Shown: in pieces, positions 5,993 to 13,836 of the stretch
Layout of the letters: every line of letters begins with the position of its first letter
Position numbering within the stretch: the first letter of the stretch is position 1
Origin: Bacteroidota bacterium
Lineage (GTDB): Bacteria > Bacteroidota > Bacteroidia > UBA7662
Direction: 5' to 3'
Length of the DNA: 28,542 nucleotides
Assembly (NCBI GenBank): GCA_016868485.1
Contig: VGGT01000003.1
Location: forward strand, 1 to 28,542
Program-made: the position numbers and the translations under genes
Notes under the pieces: generated by a model
The model's database searches: none
What the model was told of the DNA's origin: nothing
Seen by the model: only the letters and a program-made list of their open reading frames with translations

Positions 5993-8254
5993 ATGCTTTT
6001 CGACCTGGAATTAATTGAAGAGACCTATCAGCGCCTGTCTACCCGCGTTCCTGAAGCGCGAGCCTTGCTCGGCCGTCCCCTCACCCTTACCGAAAAGATT
6101 TTATTTGCGCATTTATGGAGCGGTCAAGAAAGGTTGAAACCTGAGCGTGGGGTTACCTATGTTGATTTTGCTCCGGATCGGGTTGCGATGCAGGATGCAA
6201 CGGCGCAAATGGCGCTCCTGCAATTCATGCAGGCAGGCCGCACCCGCACGGCTGTTCCTTCTACCGTGCATTGCGATCACCTCATCCAGGCCAAGCTCGG
6301 TGCAGAGACTGATCTCAACCAAGCGCGCGACAAAAACCAGGAGGTCTATGATTTTTTGGCTTCTGTTTCTGAAAAATATGGCATTGGTTTTTGGAAGCCG
6401 GGCGCAGGCATCATCCACCAGGTGGTGCTCGAACACTATGCCTTTCCGGGTGGTATGATGATTGGCACCGACTCCCACACGCCCAACGCGGGTGGATTGG
6501 GCATGATTGCCATTGGGGTTGGTGGGGCCGATGCCTGTGATGTGATGGCCGGTCTGCCTTGGGAGCTGAAGTTTCCCCGAATCATCGGGGTTAAACTGAC
6601 TGGTAAACTCAGTGGATGGGCCTCAGCGAAGGATGTTATCCTTAAAGTAGCGGGAATCCTGACCGTTAAGGGCGGCACAGACCATATTCTGGAATATTTT
6701 GGTGAAGGAGCGCAGTCGCTTTCTGCCACAGGTAAGAGCACCATTTGCAATATGGGAGCGGAGATAGGTGCTACAACCTCCTTGTTCGGGTTCGATGCGG
6801 CCATGGCTGAATACCTGCGTGGTACCCAGCGCGAAAAGGTAGCCGAGGGTGCCGAACGGATCCACGCACACCTGACTGGCGATCCAGAGGTATATGCTTC
6901 GCCTGAAACCTACTTTGACCAAGTCATCGAAATCAACTTAAGTGAACTTGAACCCCATGTCAATGGTCCGTTTACTCCCGATCTGGCCTGGCCATTGAGT
7001 CGATTTGCAGAAGCGGTTGAACAAAACGGATGGCCCGCTCGGTTGGAGGTGGGTCTCATCGGATCCTGTACCAATTCTTCCTACGAAGACATCACCCGAG
7101 CAGCTTCTGTGGCCCGACAGGCTGCCCAAAAGAATCTGAAGGCAAAAAGTGCATTCACCATTACGCCCGGATCCGAAATGGTTCGTTATACGGTCGAACG
7201 CGACGGATTTTTAGACGACTTCGGAACCATCGGCGGTGTTGTTCTGGCCAATGCTTGTGGCCCGTGTATAGGTCAGTGGGCACGCGCAGGCTCAGAAGAT
7301 CAGAAGCCCAACAGCATCATTACCTCATTCAATCGAAATTTTGCGAAGCGCAACGATGGAAACCCCAATACCCATGCTTTTGTAGCCTCTCCTGAGGTGG
7401 TGACGGCCTTATCGATTGCTGGTGATTTGCGTTTTAACCCCCTAAAAGACACCCTCATCAATGAACACGGCCAAGCGGTTCGGCTCGACGAACCAACAGG
7501 AATACCGCTGCCGGTTCGCGGATTTGATGTGGAGGATTATGGCTACCAGGCGCCTTCTGCGGATGGCGAATCGGTGGTGGTGAAGGTAGACCCTGCGTCT
7601 GAACGTCTTCAACTACTCGATCCGTTCCCGGCTTGGGAGGGCACCGATCTGCATGATTTGGTGTTGCTTATCAAAGCCAAGGGCAAATGCACGACGGATC
7701 ACATTTCGATGGCTGGCCCTTGGTTGAAGTACCGCGGACACCTCGACAATATTTCCAATAATTTGTTGATCGGTGCCATCAATTTTGCAAACGGACAAGC
7801 CAATCAGGTTAAAAATCAAATCAATGGCGAATATGGAGAAGTTCCTGCTGTTCAAAGGGCCTATAAAGCGGCCGGTCGGGGAAGTGTCGTTGTGGGTGAT
7901 GAAAATTATGGGGAGGGTTCATCCAGAGAACACGCTGCCATGGAACCACGCCACCTTGGGGTGCGGGTAATTTTGGTTAAATCATTTGCCCGGATTCATG
8001 AAACAAACCTCAAAAAGCAAGGCATGTTGGCGCTCACTTTTGCCAAACCGGGGGATTACGATTTAGTACGGGAGGACGATCGAATCGACATTCTGGGACT
8101 GTCGACCTTTCGTCCGGGTGAACCCCTACGCATTGTTCTCAAGCACAGTGATGGCAGTCGCGACGAAATACGGGTGAACCATACCTACAACGAGCAGCAA
8201 ATTGAATGGTTCCGTGCCGGTGCTGCCCTCAATCTAATCCGCCAAGGACTATAG
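5993..8254 (+). CDS. aconitate hydratase, mitochondrial-type
   Basis: Aconitase converts citrate to isocitrate through cis-aconitate in the TCA cycle, using a [4Fe-4S] cluster. The 753-aa length fits the mitochondrial-type aconitases found in Bacteroidota. Visible motifs are DSHTPNAGG (about 160-168), GSCTNSSYEDITRAA with cluster ligand Cys359, and NACGPCIGQW with Cys422 and Cys425. The C-terminal swivel domain contains DENYGEGSSREHAAMEPRHLG and SFARIHETNLKKQG. The ATG at 5993 is the first start in the frame, after a leader with a -7 element. The gene stands alone: the permease upstream diverges, and a tandem repeat follows the stop. All key residues look intact. Confidence 0.97.
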   Translation: MLFDLELIEETYQRLSTRVPEARALLGRPLTLTEKILFAHLWSGQERLKPERGVTYVDFAPDRVAMQDATAQMALLQFMQAGRTRTAVPSTVHCDHLIQAKLGAETDLNQARDKNQEVYDFLASVSEKYGIGFWKPGAGIIHQVVLEHYAFPGGMMIGTDSHTPNAGGLGMIAIGVGGADACDVMAGLPWELKFPRIIGVKLTGKLSGWASAKDVILKVAGILTVKGGTDHILEYFGEGAQSLSATGKSTICNMGAEIGATTSLFGFDAAMAEYLRGTQREKVAEGAERIHAHLTGDPEVYASPETYFDQVIEINLSELEPHVNGPFTPDLAWPLSRFAEAVEQNGWPARLEVGLIGSCTNSSYEDITRAASVARQAAQKNLKAKSAFTITPGSEMVRYTVERDGFLDDFGTIGGVVLANACGPCIGQWARAGSEDQKPNSIITSFNRNFAKRNDGNPNTHAFVASPEVVTALSIAGDLRFNPLKDTLINEHGQAVRLDEPTGIPLPVRGFDVEDYGYQAPSADGESVVVKVDPASERLQLLDPFPAWEGTDLHDLVLLIKAKGKCTTDHISMAGPWLKYRGHLDNISNNLLIGAINFANGQANQVKNQINGEYGEVPAVQRAYKAAGRGSVVVGDENYGEGSSREHAAMEPRHLGVRVILVKSFARIHETNLKKQGMLALTFAKPGDYDLVREDDRIDILGLSTFRPGEPLRIVLKHSDGSRDEIRVNHTYNEQQIEWFRAGAALNLIRQGL

Positions 8255-8280
8255 TCTTCTGCTCCGATCGCTACAGCCGA

Positions 8281-8420
8281 TTGCCCCTGACGCCGACTCA
8301 TTGCAGCTGTCGCCGACCGATTGCCCCTGACGCCGACTCATTGCAGCTGTCGCCGACCGAATGCCCATGTCGCCGACTCATTGCAGCTGTCGTCGGCCGA
8401 ATGCCTTAAGTGCCGACCGT
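8281..8420 (+). repeat. 20/40-bp tandem repeat downstream of the aconitase gene
   Basis: Units 8281-8320 and 8321-8360 are identical 40-mers, 8361-8400 is a diverged third copy, and 8401-8420 is half a copy. Each 40-mer is itself two related 20-mers of the form nTGCnnnTGnCGCCGACnnA, so the base period is 20 bases with about seven copies. A more degenerate copy may lie at 8261-8280. The core CGCCGAC and the palindrome CAGCTG recur. There are no spacers, so it is not CRISPR. The rest of the 238-base gap (8255-8492) shows no gene or clear terminator. Confidence 0.9.
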
Positions 8421-8492
8421 CTGCTCCGCTCCTTTGTGCAATCTACCCATACACTAAGGGAAGAAAAATGGCGAAAATTGAGCTATTCCGAA

Positions 8493-8975
8493 TCAGAAGG
8501 GCAAGTCGTCGGCTCCATTGGCGTCGTCGCCCATGCTCGAGGACGACATAGGATCACTGGATCCTGAAGATGAACCTGGGCCCATCGCAGATCCGGAATA
8601 GTTGGCCGAACCCATACTGGAGGGCGCGTAATCACCCGAGCCCATTGACGACGGGTTGTTTCCGCCTTGACCATCGGGTGAGCCATAGGATCCCCCTTGA
8701 TCTTGACCAGCCGGTGCAATTTTCCAAGCACGAATGTCGGAATACCATCGACCATTGTATTCTCGGCTCTCGAGATCAACGGACACACGGACGCGATCGC
8801 CTTCACGCAACGGAAACTGATCGATTTTATCACCCATTAAGCTCATGAAGATCTTTTTGGGGTATTGAGCCGAAGTTTCGAGCAAGAACTCCTGTTTGCG
8901 CCATGGGTTGCCGGTTCTGGCCGATTGTCCGCTCACGAGCGGCATAATCTGAATGATTGTTCCCTCTACTTCCAT
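8493..8975 (-). CDS. DUF3127 OB-fold protein with SSB-like C-terminal tail
   Basis: A 160-aa cytosolic protein. Residues 1-90 match the DUF3127 family: MEVEGTIIQIMPLVSG, SARTGNPWRKQEFLLET, YPKKIFMSLMGDKI, and NGRWYSDIRAWKI. The family is widespread in Bacteroidota and predicted to be an OB fold. Residues about 91-150 are a Gly/Ser/Met-rich linker with SSMGS-like repeats, and the protein ends DDLPF. That architecture (OB fold, disordered linker, acidic tip ending in Pro-Phe) copies single-stranded DNA-binding protein (SSB), so ssDNA binding or recruitment of SSB partners is inferred. Its ATG overlaps the end of the upstream unknown gene by 10 bases (ATGGAAGTAG), implying coupled translation. 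Confidence 0.85.
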   Translation of the reverse strand: MEVEGTIIQIMPLVSGQSARTGNPWRKQEFLLETSAQYPKKIFMSLMGDKIDQFPLREGDRVRVSVDLESREYNGRWYSDIRAWKIAPAGQDQGGSYGSPDGQGGNNPSSMGSGDYAPSSMGSANYSGSAMGPGSSSGSSDPMSSSSMGDDANGADDLPF

Positions 8976-9643
8976 AATCTGTTTATTAATTGTTTTTTTG
9001 TGTACAAAAACGAGAAATCAATGCCCTCCGGGGATTTACTTAACCACCGTTCCATCAAGGCATGAAGGCGGTGTGGCTGACCCAAAGGACCTTTCCACAC
9101 GATCTCAATACGGGGCGCCTTGCCGCTGCGATGAACGCCACTTAAATAAAGAAATGGGCCTTTTGGGCGCCCAAAAATCGCATTCCAACACCGCTGAAGG
9201 ATTCCGCCATCTGCGCGAAATGTATAACACTGGTGGTAGTTGCAGCCCAATTCTTCGTCTCTTGAAATCCAGCGTTCGGCTTGAACCAGATCAAATCCAG
9301 CCATGCGATTGATTTGGCCCATCAAACAATCCAAAACCAATGCGTAGGTTTCTGAGGGCATGTAATCATCGATGGTGAATGCAAAACCCGCAGAATCTTG
9401 CGGGGTTTTTAAAGGAAAGGCAGTCGGTGCATGCGCATGATCATCTCCAAAAAATGCCTCTTCATAGGCTTTTCTGACCCGATGAAATGCATACTGCATT
9501 CCGCCTTGATCCAACCAATGCTTCAATTCGTTGCGCTGGCGATCTGTGCGAACCAAACGACGTCGGTAGAGCGTTAAGGCTTGACCGACTGTCGCTTTTT
9601 CTTGAGTACGAGTATGAAGCGGATGACCCACAGTTTGATGCAA
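8966..9643 (-). CDS. hypothetical protein, 225 aa
   Basis: I do not recognise this protein. It is soluble-looking, with no signal peptide or membrane segment. The N-terminal 60 residues are basic and helical (ALTLYRRRLVRTDRQRNELKHWL). The middle has a His/Asp stretch (FFGDDHAHAPTAF), and the C-terminal half is richer in aromatic and strand-like segments (CNYHQCYTFRADGG, GPFLYLSGVHRSGKAPRIEI). The first possible start is TTG at 9643, directly after an in-frame stop; a GTG four codons later is the alternative. A good -7 element ends 10 bases before the TTG. The TAG stop lies inside the start of the DUF3127 gene, so the two are probably co-translated, which hints at a nucleic-acid-related role. 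Confidence 0.7.
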   Translation of the reverse strand: MHQTVGHPLHTRTQEKATVGQALTLYRRRLVRTDRQRNELKHWLDQGGMQYAFHRVRKAYEEAFFGDDHAHAPTAFPLKTPQDSAGFAFTIDDYMPSETYALVLDCLMGQINRMAGFDLVQAERWISRDEELGCNYHQCYTFRADGGILQRCWNAIFGRPKGPFLYLSGVHRSGKAPRIEIVWKGPLGQPHRLHALMERWLSKSPEGIDFSFLYTKKQLINRLWK

Positions 9644-9653
9644 TTAAATCCCA

Positions 9654-9684
9654 CAAATATAGCAAAGGATGCTATTTTTGCCAA
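9654..9684 (-). promoter_or_regulatory. promoter of the 9643-8493 operon
   Basis: On the minus strand, TATATTTG (9654-9661) is a perfect TAnnTTTG element. A TTG at 9682-9684 lies 20 bases upstream, one base off the ideal 19. It interlocks with the divergent promoter at 9673-9680, so the two may compete. Confidence 0.65.
9673..9680 (+). promoter_or_regulatory. -7 promoter element of the beta-CASP nuclease operon
   Basis: TATTTTTG matches TAnnTTTG. It overlaps the first codons of the longest reading frame (ATG at 9669), so the start must be downstream, at the ATG at 9708, leaving a leader of about 20 bases. No TTG is seen at 19-base spacing. Confidence 0.6.
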
Positions 9685-9707
9685 AGCAAACCCCTTTCAA
9701 TTTCAGC

Positions 9708-11135
9708 ATGTTTTTGCAGTTTTTGGGCGCAAGCCGACAGGTCACAGGCAGCATGTTCCTGCTGGAGCTCGACGATGGTTTCCGCGTTTTGGTGGATTGC
9801 GGTCAGGATCTGGAGAAAAACCCCATTCCCGCAGAGGACATTGGGTTTGGCCCGTTTCCCTTCGCGCCTTCGGAAATCGATCTGGTGTTGCTCACGCATG
9901 CACACATCGACCACAGCGGCCGCCTCCCGACCTTGTTTCGACACGGCTACACCGGCGAGGTTTTGTGCACGCTTCCCACCTACTACCTGGCATCACTGCT
10001 CTTGGCCGACAGCGCGCAACTGATGCGCAAAAAAGCGGAAGCACAACAAGATCGAAACCGCAAAAGGAAGCAACGCAGACTTGGACGCGACCGCGATAAC
10101 GAATGGGCAGAATATACCGGACGCGATGTAGACCAGAGCTTGTCGCGTTTCGTACCCGTTGCGTTTGGCGAAGCCCATATCGTTCGGCCCAATCTAACCG
10201 TCACCTTCAACCCTACAGGTCACCTGTTGGGCGCCGCCAACATCATATTGGAAGCGCAAAAATCCGACGGATCTGTTTGTTGCATCGCCTTCAGTGGGGA
10301 TGTGGGCCGCTGTCAATATCCCTTGTTGAATGACCCCATACCCCTTCCGCAGGTCGATTATCTCGTGTGTGAAAGCACCTATGGCGGGCGAACGCACAGC
10401 GACAAAAATAGACCTGGAGAAATTCTCGAAGGAATTATTCGGGAGATCTGTGTAGAACAACCCGGAAAACTCATCATTCCCTCGTTTAGTGTTGGGCGAA
10501 CACAGTCGTTGCTGTTTGTACTGCACCGCCTGCAAATAGAAGGCCGGCTTCCTGAAATTCCCATTTATGTGGACAGTCCACTCGCCATAGAAAGCACCAA
10601 GGCCTACCAACATCTGCATCGTTTTTTATCGGCAGAGGCCCGCGAGGTTCAGGCGCGCTTCGATGATTTATTTGCATTCGACCAATTACACCTGGTTCAA
10701 CGATTGAGCGAAAGCAAAGCACTTTCTGAACATTATCGACCTTGCATCATCATTTCGGCCTCAGGCATGCTTGAAGGTGGGCGCATTCAGCATCACCTCA
10801 GGCATCAATTGCAGAACAGCAAGGCATGCATCCTCTTTATCGGTTTTGTGGCGGAAGGCACATTGGGTCGACGGCTTCTGGATGGAGAAAGCATCTGGCA
10901 AAATGATGGCAAAAAGCTGGAGGTACGCGCACAAATACGCCGAACCGACGTGTTTAGTGGTCACGCCGACCACGACGGACTCGTTGAATTTGTTGGCTCG
11001 CAAGCACCCGATCGGCTTAAAAGAGTATTTTTGACGCATGGAGACTACTCCGCTATGCTGGCTTTGGAAGCGTCGCTTTCTGAAAAAGGATACCGCGTAG
11101 AAATCCCCTTCAAGTCGCAAATTTATTCCCTATGA
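9708..11135 (+). CDS. beta-CASP metallo-beta-lactamase-fold RNase-like protein
   Basis: A 475-aa protein of the metallo-beta-lactamase/beta-CASP group related to CPSF73/Ysh1 and bacterial RNA-processing nucleases. The start MFLQFLGASRQVTGS is the classical opening of this family. Zinc motif 2, HAHIDH, has His64, His66, Asp68 and His69. The beta-CASP domain occupies roughly 185-400, with CESTYGGRTH, PSFSVGRTQSLL and SGMLEGGRIQHHL. The SGHADH motif near residue 418 supplies a late metal ligand, and LTHGD follows. It probably cleaves RNA in the cytosol. An upstream ATG at 9669 is rejected because it precedes the promoter box. The TGA overlaps the next gene's ATG (ATGA), starting a packed five-gene run. 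Confidence 0.92.
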   Translation: MFLQFLGASRQVTGSMFLLELDDGFRVLVDCGQDLEKNPIPAEDIGFGPFPFAPSEIDLVLLTHAHIDHSGRLPTLFRHGYTGEVLCTLPTYYLASLLLADSAQLMRKKAEAQQDRNRKRKQRRLGRDRDNEWAEYTGRDVDQSLSRFVPVAFGEAHIVRPNLTVTFNPTGHLLGAANIILEAQKSDGSVCCIAFSGDVGRCQYPLLNDPIPLPQVDYLVCESTYGGRTHSDKNRPGEILEGIIREICVEQPGKLIIPSFSVGRTQSLLFVLHRLQIEGRLPEIPIYVDSPLAIESTKAYQHLHRFLSAEAREVQARFDDLFAFDQLHLVQRLSESKALSEHYRPCIIISASGMLEGGRIQHHLRHQLQNSKACILFIGFVAEGTLGRRLLDGESIWQNDGKKLEVRAQIRRTDVFSGHADHDGLVEFVGSQAPDRLKRVFLTHGDYSAMLALEASLSEKGYRVEIPFKSQIYSL

Positions 11136-11602
11136 CGCCCATTAAATTGCAGTTTGATGGATTGCGCATGCTCTTGATCGGATTGCTCTTTTTTCTACCC
11201 TCCTGCAGCGAAGTGGAAGAGAACAATCGAGAAGCACGCCGGTTACGCGACGATGTACTGGTGGATATGAAAGAAGTATACGAAACCAAGTCCATCCTAC
11301 GCTTGCATTTGGCTGCTGTTGATGCCAAGGTAGAGCGTTATATCATGCAGCCCGAACAAACCGATTCTCTGACCTTAGAAGAAGAAAGTCTTTATGAAGA
11401 ACGCGCTTCGATCCTCAGGTCTTTAGAAGTTCAGGAAGAGCGTTTAAGGGATTGGATCGCGGAAGAAGCCGATCAGGAAGGCAAATCAGGATGGTGGCCC
11501 AGTGAATCGGCACGCGCACAAAGCCGCCTTCGACTGGAACGCATCACCGAGATCAAGCAGTCGATCGACACACTATTGAAAAAAAGTAAAACCAGGGGAT
11601 AA
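11132..11602 (+). CDS. coiled-coil lipoprotein, hypothetical
   Basis: A 156-aa exported lipoprotein: a hydrophobic stretch MLLIGLLFFLPSC ends in a lipobox with Cys25. The mature part is highly charged and helical with heptad-like spacing (NNREARRLRDDVLVDMKEVY, LTLEEESLYEERASILRS, LRLERITEIKQSIDTLL), suggesting a coiled coil or helical bundle. No named domain is recognised. It overlaps the beta-CASP gene by 4 bases and lies 4 bases before the SCO gene, so it is surely in the same operon. A role supporting its neighbours in the envelope is only an inference. Confidence 0.78.
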   Translation: MTPIKLQFDGLRMLLIGLLFFLPSCSEVEENNREARRLRDDVLVDMKEVYETKSILRLHLAAVDAKVERYIMQPEQTDSLTLEEESLYEERASILRSLEVQEERLRDWIAEEADQEGKSGWWPSESARAQSRLRLERITEIKQSIDTLLKKSKTRG

Positions 11603-11606
11603 ATCA

Positions 11607-12278
11607 ATGAAATCAGCGTTTTTGAACGGGCTTGTTCTCATAAGCAATTGGGTAGTCAAGCCTTTCACCGTGTTGCTCCTTGCGGTGTCTTGTGGCGAGA
11701 AGGCCCCATCGGACCGGGCGTTGCCTGTTTTGGGTCCCCCCGCATTGGCATCCAACAAACCGCATGCTGAAGCGAAAGAGGGTTTTCCTCATTTTAGTTT
11801 GGAAGACCAATGGGGCAACATCATCACGCCGGATAGCCTGGCCGGACAATTGATCGTGGGGGATTTCTTCTTTTCAACATGTAAGGGTATCTGCAAGGAT
11901 CAGTTGACCGGGCTCAAAAAAGTGTATGCAGCCTATGGTCAGGATCATCGGATTCGGATTGTTTCACACAGCATCGACCCCGACAACGATACCCGGGATG
12001 TGTTGTTGGCTTATGCCCAAGAGGCAGGGGTTTTGAACCACCATTGGCTTTTTCTGCACGGCGATACCGGTATAGTATACCCCCTAGCCCGGGGTTCATA
12101 CCTGGCATTCGCCGAATCGGACAGCCTGGCCGACGGAGGATATACCCACAGCGGCTACCTCAGTCTCTTAGACCCCCAACGCCGCATTCGCGGAATCTAC
12201 GACGCTGCTCAACCGGATGAAATCGACAGACTCCGCACAGACATCCGTATTTTACTGGCCGAAACCCATGAACAATAG
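11607..12278 (+). CDS. SCO1/SenC family copper chaperone-like lipoprotein
   Basis: A 223-aa protein of the SCO/SenC thioredoxin-fold family, which delivers copper to or reduces the CuA site of cytochrome oxidase. An N-terminal hydrophobic segment ends in AVSC (Cys29), a lipobox, so it is probably anchored by lipid. The domain runs from about residue 60: FSLEDQWGNIITPDSLAGQ, then FFFSTCKGICKDQL with the CxxxC copper-binding pair, SIDPDNDTRDVL, and the conserved His in GGYTHSGYLSLLDP. All three copper ligands are present. No oxidase genes are in the window. The stop overlaps the next gene's ATG (ATGAACAATAG). Confidence 0.92.
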   Translation: MKSAFLNGLVLISNWVVKPFTVLLLAVSCGEKAPSDRALPVLGPPALASNKPHAEAKEGFPHFSLEDQWGNIITPDSLAGQLIVGDFFFSTCKGICKDQLTGLKKVYAAYGQDHRIRIVSHSIDPDNDTRDVLLAYAQEAGVLNHHWLFLHGDTGIVYPLARGSYLAFAESDSLADGGYTHSGYLSLLDPQRRIRGIYDAAQPDEIDRLRTDIRILLAETHEQ

Positions 12279-13836
12279 AGCGTATTATATTTGGCACTTC
12301 AGGCACTTCCGTTTGGCTGTTATCGGCATGGGCCTCTGGCTCATGTCCGCGTGTCATACACAGGATGGCATCTTAGGCATTCCTAAAGAGAACCGACTAC
12401 CAGATACCTATATGGTGGTGGACACCATCATTCGTTGGGGCGATGACCGTTTCACGAGTACGCTTCAGGTACATTGGTGGGGAACAGACCCCGATGGATG
12501 GGTTGTAGGCTACGAACTGCGCCTGGCAGGCGTTGCGGATACCGCTTGGACCTTCACCACCGCCCATGACAGCATTTTTTTATTAAACATACCTGCGGGC
12601 AGCGACACCTTCGATGCTGTTTTTGAAATCAGGGCAATCGACAACACGGGCGCATTTGATCCGTCGCCGGCACGGCTGAGGTATCCCGTTCGCAACAGTG
12701 AACCCACCCTCGCTTTTGTTTACCCACCCAATGGTTCGAATCCGCTCGCAGGTGCTTTCCCTACCCACAGTTTTCCTGTCCTGCATTTCGCCTGGCAAGG
12801 AAGCGATCCAGATGGGGCAGCTTCGATTGAACGCTATGAGCTGTGTTTGAATGACACGACCCAATCGAGTCGATGGCTCAGCCTATCCCCGACCTACACG
12901 GAGTGTATTCTGCAGGCCGAAACACCGAACGGAACAAGTTCATCATGTCTTGTGTTTCCAGGCGATCGAACCACTCCCCTCACGGATCGCCTGCAGGGAT
13001 TGATTTTATCTGATTCCAACCGCTTGTATGTTCGCGTCATCGACCGTTCTGGGGCGAAAAGTGATTGGGTTGAAAGTCGTTCCGTATTTGTGCGGACCCT
13101 GTCGCACAACATCCTTTTCGTGAATGCATTCACCCCTTCCGCCATTCCCAACCAGAACGTGGACACTGTTGCTGCGCGCATGGCCACTCAATTGGCGCTG
13201 TCCGGCATCAACCAGTACCATGAGCTGCGCATTTTTGAGCGTTCGGGCAATGCTTTTACCCAATTATCAGCCAACAACGCTACACAATCCCGCATTTTCG
13301 ATTTGTTCGACCATATTATTTGGCTGGGTGGTGGCGGATACGATTTCGATCAAAACGCGGCCCTAACTCAGTACACCATGGGTCGGTTCTTGGACGGAGG
13401 AGGGAATCTCCTCATGAGCCTCACTTCATCGGCGGGGTCGCCCGCAACGGGCACCATCTACGAGCTTTTTCCATTCGACTCGCTCTTGGCCCCCCCCGAT
13501 GGGTACGGCTTCCTGCTTACCGACACGGCAACGCTCTCTCCATTGACCCCCAACTACCCTATTTTGGGGTATGACCGGTTTAATCCAGCGGTTCGCCCGT
13601 TGAAATTGCGCAGTGGCACCACCGGACTGTACAAAGCGAACATTTGGCTGCGAAATTTCAGCACACTGGCCCTAACACCGAGTAGCGGACCATCAACGGT
13701 GATGGCAATCCGTTACAACCCCATCAACCAAAGCCGTTTTGCTTTCACTACCCTCGAACTGCACTCCCTCAATCGGAATGGAACACTGTCGACCATGCTG
13801 TCGCAACTTCTGCGCAACGAATTTGGGATCCCATGA
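12268..13836 (+). CDS. large lipoprotein with Fn3-like repeats, hypothetical
   Basis: A 522-aa exported lipoprotein starting at the ATG that overlaps the SCO stop by 11 bases; a longer frame from 12217 would lie deep inside that gene. The lipobox is LMSAC (Cys29). Two similar Ig/fibronectin-III-like units follow, each beginning with a DPDG phrase: TDPDGWVVGYELRLAG with FEIRAIDNTGAFDPSP, and SDPDGAASIERYELCL with LYVRVIDRSGAKSDW. The C-terminal half (about 285-522) has FDHIIWLGGGGYDFDQ and GRFLDGGGNLLMSLTSS, reminiscent of a Rossmann/GATase-like fold that holds a dedicated glycine-rich loop, but I see no catalytic triad. Function unknown; surface or periplasmic recognition is an inference. purN overlaps its stop. 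Confidence 0.8.
   Translation: MNNRAYYIWHFRHFRLAVIGMGLWLMSACHTQDGILGIPKENRLPDTYMVVDTIIRWGDDRFTSTLQVHWWGTDPDGWVVGYELRLAGVADTAWTFTTAHDSIFLLNIPAGSDTFDAVFEIRAIDNTGAFDPSPARLRYPVRNSEPTLAFVYPPNGSNPLAGAFPTHSFPVLHFAWQGSDPDGAASIERYELCLNDTTQSSRWLSLSPTYTECILQAETPNGTSSSCLVFPGDRTTPLTDRLQGLILSDSNRLYVRVIDRSGAKSDWVESRSVFVRTLSHNILFVNAFTPSAIPNQNVDTVAARMATQLALSGINQYHELRIFERSGNAFTQLSANNATQSRIFDLFDHIIWLGGGGYDFDQNAALTQYTMGRFLDGGGNLLMSLTSSAGSPATGTIYELFPFDSLLAPPDGYGFLLTDTATLSPLTPNYPILGYDRFNPAVRPLKLRSGTTGLYKANIWLRNFSTLALTPSSGPSTVMAIRYNPINQSRFAFTTLELHSLNRNGTLSTMLSQLLRNEFGIP

Noticed and set aside
8206..8409. 67-aa ORF through the tandem repeat
   Set aside because: The repeat period of 20 bases is not a multiple of 3, and the ORF begins inside the aconitase gene; the Cys/Arg-rich translation is an artefact.
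8392..8417. Terminator hairpin at the end of the aconitase repeat (GTCGGC/GCCGAC)
   Set aside because: Only 6 bp with a 14-base loop and no following T-tract.
8281..8420. CRISPR array
   Set aside because: The units are directly adjacent with no unique spacers, and no cas genes are in the window.
9669..9707. Upstream ATG of the beta-CASP nuclease
   Set aside because: Its first codons form the TATTTTTG promoter element, and the family's conserved start (MFLQFLGA) is at 9708.
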